NCBI GenBank assembly: GCA_020845735.1
Contig: JADLFF010000097.1
Location: 1-35,156 of the forward strand
Source: Dehalococcoidia bacterium
GTDB taxonomy: Bacteria > Chloroflexota > Dehalococcoidia > UBA2979
Length of the DNA: 35,156 nt
Direction of reading: 5' to 3'
Positions within the stretch are counted from its first letter, which is position 1; the number at the start of each line of letters is the position of its first letter. Positions 32,428 to 35,156 of this stretch are shown here, piece by piece. The position numbers and the translations under genes are program-made. Under the pieces are notes generated by a model. It saw only the letters and a list, made by a program, of their open reading frames with translations. It ran no database searches and had not been told where the DNA came from.

Positions 32428-33721
32428 GTGAGCGCAACGCGCGCTCCTTCGAGGGCGGAGACGAACGATCTCATCACCCCACGAGCTCCCACTCCCCCCA
32501 CCCACGAAGACATGCTGGGGACACCCCGCGTCGACCTGGCACATCGCTATCAGCACGTTCATCGCCAGCCTCTCCGTGCTGTTCTGGGTGCCGTTCATCC
32601 CCTTCTATGCGCGCGAGCTCGGAGCCGCCTCCGACGCCGAGGCGATCTTCTGGGTCGCGATCGCGACCGGCGCCCTTGGCGTCGGCAGACTGGTGAGTGG
32701 GCCCGTCTGGGGAGTCCTCGCAGACCGATACGGACGCAAGCCGATGTTCCTGCGGGCACTCGTCTTCGCGTCGCTGACCATGCTGATCGCAGGGCTGGCG
32801 CAAGCACCGTGGCACCTCTCGGTCGCGTTCATTTCGCAAGGGCTGTTCTCGGGGTTCATCCCCGCCGCGGTCGCGCTGACGAGTGTGAGCTCCTCCGAGA
32901 CCAACATGAGTCGGAGCTTGAGCCTGGTGACTGGAGCGCAGCACCTGGGGAACACGATCGGACCGTCGATTGGTGCGTTCGTGGCGCTGTCGTTCGGCTA
33001 CCGCGGCGCGATCTTCGCGGGCGCCACGCTCCCGATGTTCGCCGCCGTCCTCGTGCTCCTGTTCGTGCCGCGCGATCAGGTTGTGGCGCGTGTCAACAGG
33101 CGCGACGCCGGCGCACCAGCAAGACGCGGCGTCTGGCGGTCCTTCGAGCGGCAGTTCTACATCGCGGTCTTCGTCTACTTCGCGCTGTTCGCGATCGACC
33201 AGCTGATTCGCCTGTCTGCACCGATCACGCTTCAACGTCTCGAAGGGCGCACCGACGTGGCGGGCCTCACCGGCCTGGCCTTCACGGTGGCGGGAGTCGC
33301 GGCGGTGGCGGGCGTCCTGGTCATCGGGCAACGTATCGTGCGCGTCGGACGCCTCCGCGCGACGGTCGTCGTCGGAGTTGCGCTCACGGCTCTGGTCTTC
33401 ATCGGACTGGCACTCACGACCGAGGCCTACGTGTTCATCGGCGCGTTCGCCGCCCTCGCGCTGCTGCAGGCAACGATGGTCCCCGCGACGAACGCGATCA
33501 TCGCGGCGAATGTCCCACGCGAGCATCGCGGCACGGCGTTCGGCCTCGCGGGGAGCGCGCAAGCGGTCGCGTTCCTCTGCGGTCCGATGGCGGCCGCGGC
33601 CTTCGCGGCGACCTCGCTGAGCATTGGCTACGGCCTCCTGGGCGTCCTGCTGCTCGGCTTGGGCGGGCTGCTGCTGGTCACCCTGCGCGAGCCCCCGCGC
33701 GCAGAGGGTGCTGCCGGTTAG
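32428..33721 (+). CDS. MFS transporter, frameshifted near its 5' end
   Basis: The main frame (32576-33721, 381 codons) encodes a major facilitator: motif A GVLADRYGRKP after the second helix, and about eleven further hydrophobic segments. Translation in that frame extends upstream through TWHIAISTFIASLSVLFWV, the expected first half of helix one, but has no start codon before an in-frame TGA at 32429-32431. The neighbouring frame offers GTG at 32428 or ATG at 32512 (MLGTP). Removing one base from GGGG (32517-32520) or CCCC (32524-32527) joins them into a 430-residue protein. The gene is thus either damaged or carries a sequencing error. Codons look somewhat less strict than in neighbours (CGT, TCT, CAA, TTG). 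The substrate is unknown. Confidence 0.8.
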
Positions 33722-33748
33722 ACTCGGCGCGCATTCGAGGAGGCTCCC

Positions 33749-34576
33749 GTGGATTTCGAGTACGTCCGCTACGACACCGACGGCCCCATCGCGACGATCA
33801 CCCTCAATCGCCCCGAGTACCGCAACGCGCAGAGCCATCCGCTGCTGCAGGAGGTCGACGACGCGTTCACGCTCGCCGAGCGCGACGACGAGGTGCGCGT
33901 CGTCGTCGTGAGGGGCTCGGGCGGCAACTTCTCGGCCGGCCACGACCTGGGCACGCCGCAGAACGCGGCCGCTCGGGCCGCCCGGGACACGCTCCCCGGC
34001 ATCGAGCGCTACAACGACTTCAAGAAGTACAACCTCGATCTGCTCCTGCGCTGGCGCAACTTCCCGAAGCCCACCATCGCCATGGTCGAGGGGTACTGCA
34101 TCTACGCGGGCTGGATGCTCGCGGGCTGCCTCGACCTCGTGTTCGCGGCCCAGAACGCGACGTTCCTCGCGGGTGTGATCGAGTACATGTCGGTCCCGTG
34201 GGACATCGGCGTGAAGCGCGCCAAGGAGCTGGTGTTCGAGAGCCGCTTCATCTCCGCCACCGAGGCGGCCGAGTACGGGTTCGTGAACCGCGTGCTGCCC
34301 CTCGAGGACCTCGAGCGCGAGACCTACGCGTACGCGCGGCGTGTCGCCGAGAACAACCCGGTCTTCGTGCGCGTCGCGAAGGGGATGATGAACAAGGCCC
34401 AGGACATGCAGGGCTACACCAACCACCTGGAGGACGCGCTGGGCGACTACCTGATGATGAGCCTCCTCGGCGGGTCGCCCATGGCCGAGGGCGTCCGGCG
34501 CCTGGCCTCGGTCGACCTCGCCGTGCGTCACCGTCGAGGCGACCGTTACGGCCTCACGCCGCAGGCCGGGGATTAG
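33749..34576 (+). CDS. Enoyl-CoA hydratase/isomerase family protein (crotonase fold), paralogue
   Basis: This 275-residue crotonase resembles the protein at 17538-18374 throughout, including NAQS near residue 26, SAGHDLG (62-68), GYCIYAGW (115-122) and SVPWDIGVKRAKE. As there, the first catalytic Glu position of classical hydratases is not Glu (Gly142 by alignment), while the second is kept (E160). Both therefore belong to one divergent subgroup. The C-terminal part differs (EDALGDYLMMSLLGGSPMAEG). The GTG at 33749 has AGGAGG upstream, and TAGACT (33719-33724), overlapping the MFS stop codon, could be its -10. It stands alone, without the CoA-transferase partners of its paralogue. Confidence 0.88.
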   Translation: MDFEYVRYDTDGPIATITLNRPEYRNAQSHPLLQEVDDAFTLAERDDEVRVVVVRGSGGNFSAGHDLGTPQNAAARAARDTLPGIERYNDFKKYNLDLLLRWRNFPKPTIAMVEGYCIYAGWMLAGCLDLVFAAQNATFLAGVIEYMSVPWDIGVKRAKELVFESRFISATEAAEYGFVNRVLPLEDLERETYAYARRVAENNPVFVRVAKGMMNKAQDMQGYTNHLEDALGDYLMMSLLGGSPMAEGVRRLASVDLAVRHRRGDRYGLTPQAGD

Positions 34577-34602
34577 CGGCCGCACATGACATCGAGGCGG
34601 GC

Positions 34603-34618
34603 TCGGCTCCGGAGCCGG
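34603..34618. terminator. Palindromic hairpin between convergent genes
   Basis: CGGCTCCGGAGCCG at 34604-34617 is a perfect 14-bp palindrome, extendable by a T-G pair. It sits between the crotonase stop (34576) and the end of the minus-strand mini-gene (34633), the position of a bidirectional terminator. No T run. Confidence 0.4.
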
Positions 34619-34632
34619 CCACGGCCTGAGCG

Positions 34633-34749
34633 CTAGTCGGGCCGTTCGCGGCTGGCGGCGCGGAAGAACAGGAACGCGAAGACCACGAGGCCGGTCACGC
34701 CCGCGACGAGGAGCACGAGGGCAAGCGCACTGAGCGCACTGAGCGGCAC
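34633..34749 (-). CDS. 38-residue single-pass membrane protein
   Basis: A minus-strand GTG at 34749 opens a 38-codon frame: a hydrophobic helix (ALALVLLVAGVTGLVVFAFLFF, in two blocks, residues 8-29) with a short basic/acidic tail RAASRERPD. An in-frame TAG lies four codons upstream, so the start cannot be earlier. The ribosome-binding site is weak (GAGG one base before GTG). It follows the penicillin-binding protein gene by 44 bases in the same direction. It could be a small membrane subunit, or chance; hydrophobic GC-rich mini-frames are not rare. Confidence 0.38.
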   Translation of the reverse strand: MPLSALSALALVLLVAGVTGLVVFAFLFFRAASRERPD

Positions 34750-34766
34750 GCCTCGAGCCTACTCAC

Positions 34767-34800
34767 TCGCTGAGCGCGTCGCCAGTGGCGTGCTCAGCGA
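34767..34800 (-). terminator. Hairpin over the end of the penicillin-binding protein gene
   Basis: TCGCTGAGC (34767-34775) and GCTCAGCGA (34792-34800) are a perfect 9-bp inverted repeat around the stop codon (34794-34796), with a smaller internal GCC-AGT-GGC repeat. No T run follows. It may attenuate transcription into the mini-gene or protect the mRNA end. Confidence 0.4.
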
Positions 34801-35156
34801 GGAGCGGCGAGCGCCGCCTCGATGATGGCCCGCACAACGGGGCCGGCCTGCGACGAGCCGGCCCCCGCACGCTCCTTGAGCACGGCCACGGCGACGCGAG
34901 GGTCGTCGACCGGTGCGAACGCGATGAAGACGGCGTGCGATGCCTCGCCTTCGCCGACCTCGGCGGACCCGGTCTTGCCCGCGACCCGCACGCCGGGGAT
35001 GGCCGCCGTCGAGGCCCAGCCGGACTGCACGCTGTACTCCATGACCTGCGCGAGGTCGCGTGCGACCTCGGGGCTGAGCGCGCGACGCCACTCGGACGGC
35101 TCGGCTCGCGGGAACAGCGTCGGCGCGGGCACCACGCCGTCGTTCGCGATGCCGGC
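34794..35156 (-). CDS. Penicillin-binding protein, transpeptidase C-terminus (5' partial)
   Basis: The frame is open to the edge of the window, so these are the last 120 residues of a larger cell-wall transpeptidase. The KTG box is intact (VAGKTGSAEVG), preceded by AGIANDGVVPAP and MEYSVQSGWASTAA and followed by HAVFIAFAPVDDPRVAVAVL, as in FtsI/PbpA-type class B enzymes. The catalytic SxxK and SxN motifs lie outside the window. It would crosslink peptidoglycan on the outer face of the membrane. Whether it belongs to the divisome or elongasome cannot be told. The stop lies inside a hairpin. Confidence 0.88.
   Translation of the reverse strand, partial: AGIANDGVVPAPTLFPRAEPSEWRRALSPEVARDLAQVMEYSVQSGWASTAAIPGVRVAGKTGSAEVGEGEASHAVFIAFAPVDDPRVAVAVLKERAGAGSSQAGPVVRAIIEAALAAPR

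Noticed and set aside
32380..32430. A tRNA-like D-arm string on the minus strand (CTCAGTGGTGTAGCA)
   Set aside because: No matching acceptor, anticodon stem or T-arm (GGTTCGAATCC-like) can be folded around it, so it is not a tRNA gene; at most a chance match or a remnant near the frameshifted MFS gene.
34722..34742. Tandem GCGCACTGA repeat at the start of the 38-residue frame
   Set aside because: Only two 9-base copies inside a coding frame (Ser-Ala-Leu repeat); not a meaningful repeat array.

Overview
The window is a 35 kb, very GC-rich (roughly 70 percent by eye), densely coded stretch of bacterial chromosome. There are no rRNA or tRNA genes, transposases, phage genes or CRISPR arrays. Gene content suggests a high-GC non-proteobacterial lineage: a two-subunit 2-oxoacid:ferredoxin oxidoreductase, a YdeP-type molybdoenzyme, paired class III CoA-transferases, a DUF1508 protein and many leaderless-looking promoters. 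My best guess is Chloroflexota (Dehalococcoidia-like), with Actinomycetota as the alternative. This is inferred from gene content only.

Layout. 1-1502: end of korA plus korB, closed by a perfect hairpin. 1581-3568: a PTPS-like pterin enzyme, then an acidic zinc-ribbon protein behind a strong promoter with tandem direct repeats, then two small membrane-anchored proteins. 3581-6976 (-): a very large FtsX-type permease. 7093-9766: small unknown proteins and a THUMP-like methyltransferase. 9767-12192 (-): a CapA-like lipoprotein and the ribosome-associated GTPase HflX, preceded by a 13-codon leader ORF. 12357-15086: a YdeP-type molybdopterin oxidoreductase and a beta-carbonic anhydrase. 15096-17276: a BaiN-type flavoprotein, a SnoaL-like protein and a Fur-family regulator. 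17316-21150 (-): an apparent operon of a DUF1508 protein, two CaiB/BaiF CoA-transferases, an enoyl-CoA hydratase-like protein and a tiny membrane protein. 21230-23683 (-): a HerA-like ATPase, divergent from a CHASE4-PAS-GGDEF-EAL protein (23928-26651). 26652-31232 (-): a five-gene operon with a SsuABC/TauABC-type transporter, an acyl-CoA-dehydrogenase-like flavoprotein and a DUF4242 protein. 31400-34576: DoxX-like, NUDIX, a frameshifted MFS transporter and a second crotonase. 34633-35156 (-): a mini membrane protein and the end of a penicillin-binding protein.

The most unusual signals are mostly in regulation and sequence texture. The hflX/fdhF intergenic region packs a leader ORF with an ideal ribosome-binding site, an 18-bp inverted repeat at the hflX promoter and nested inverted repeats over the fdhF promoter. 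Two 10-bp direct repeats with an 11-bp period abut the -35 box before the zinc-ribbon gene. The palindromic octamer CCTCGAGG occurs about 50 times. At protein level, several family members lack a canonical catalytic residue: the PTPS Cys, one CoA-transferase Asp, a Glu in both crotonases, and the ACAD Glu. These point to altered chemistry or hetero-oligomers. I do not see a complete new defence or mobile system.
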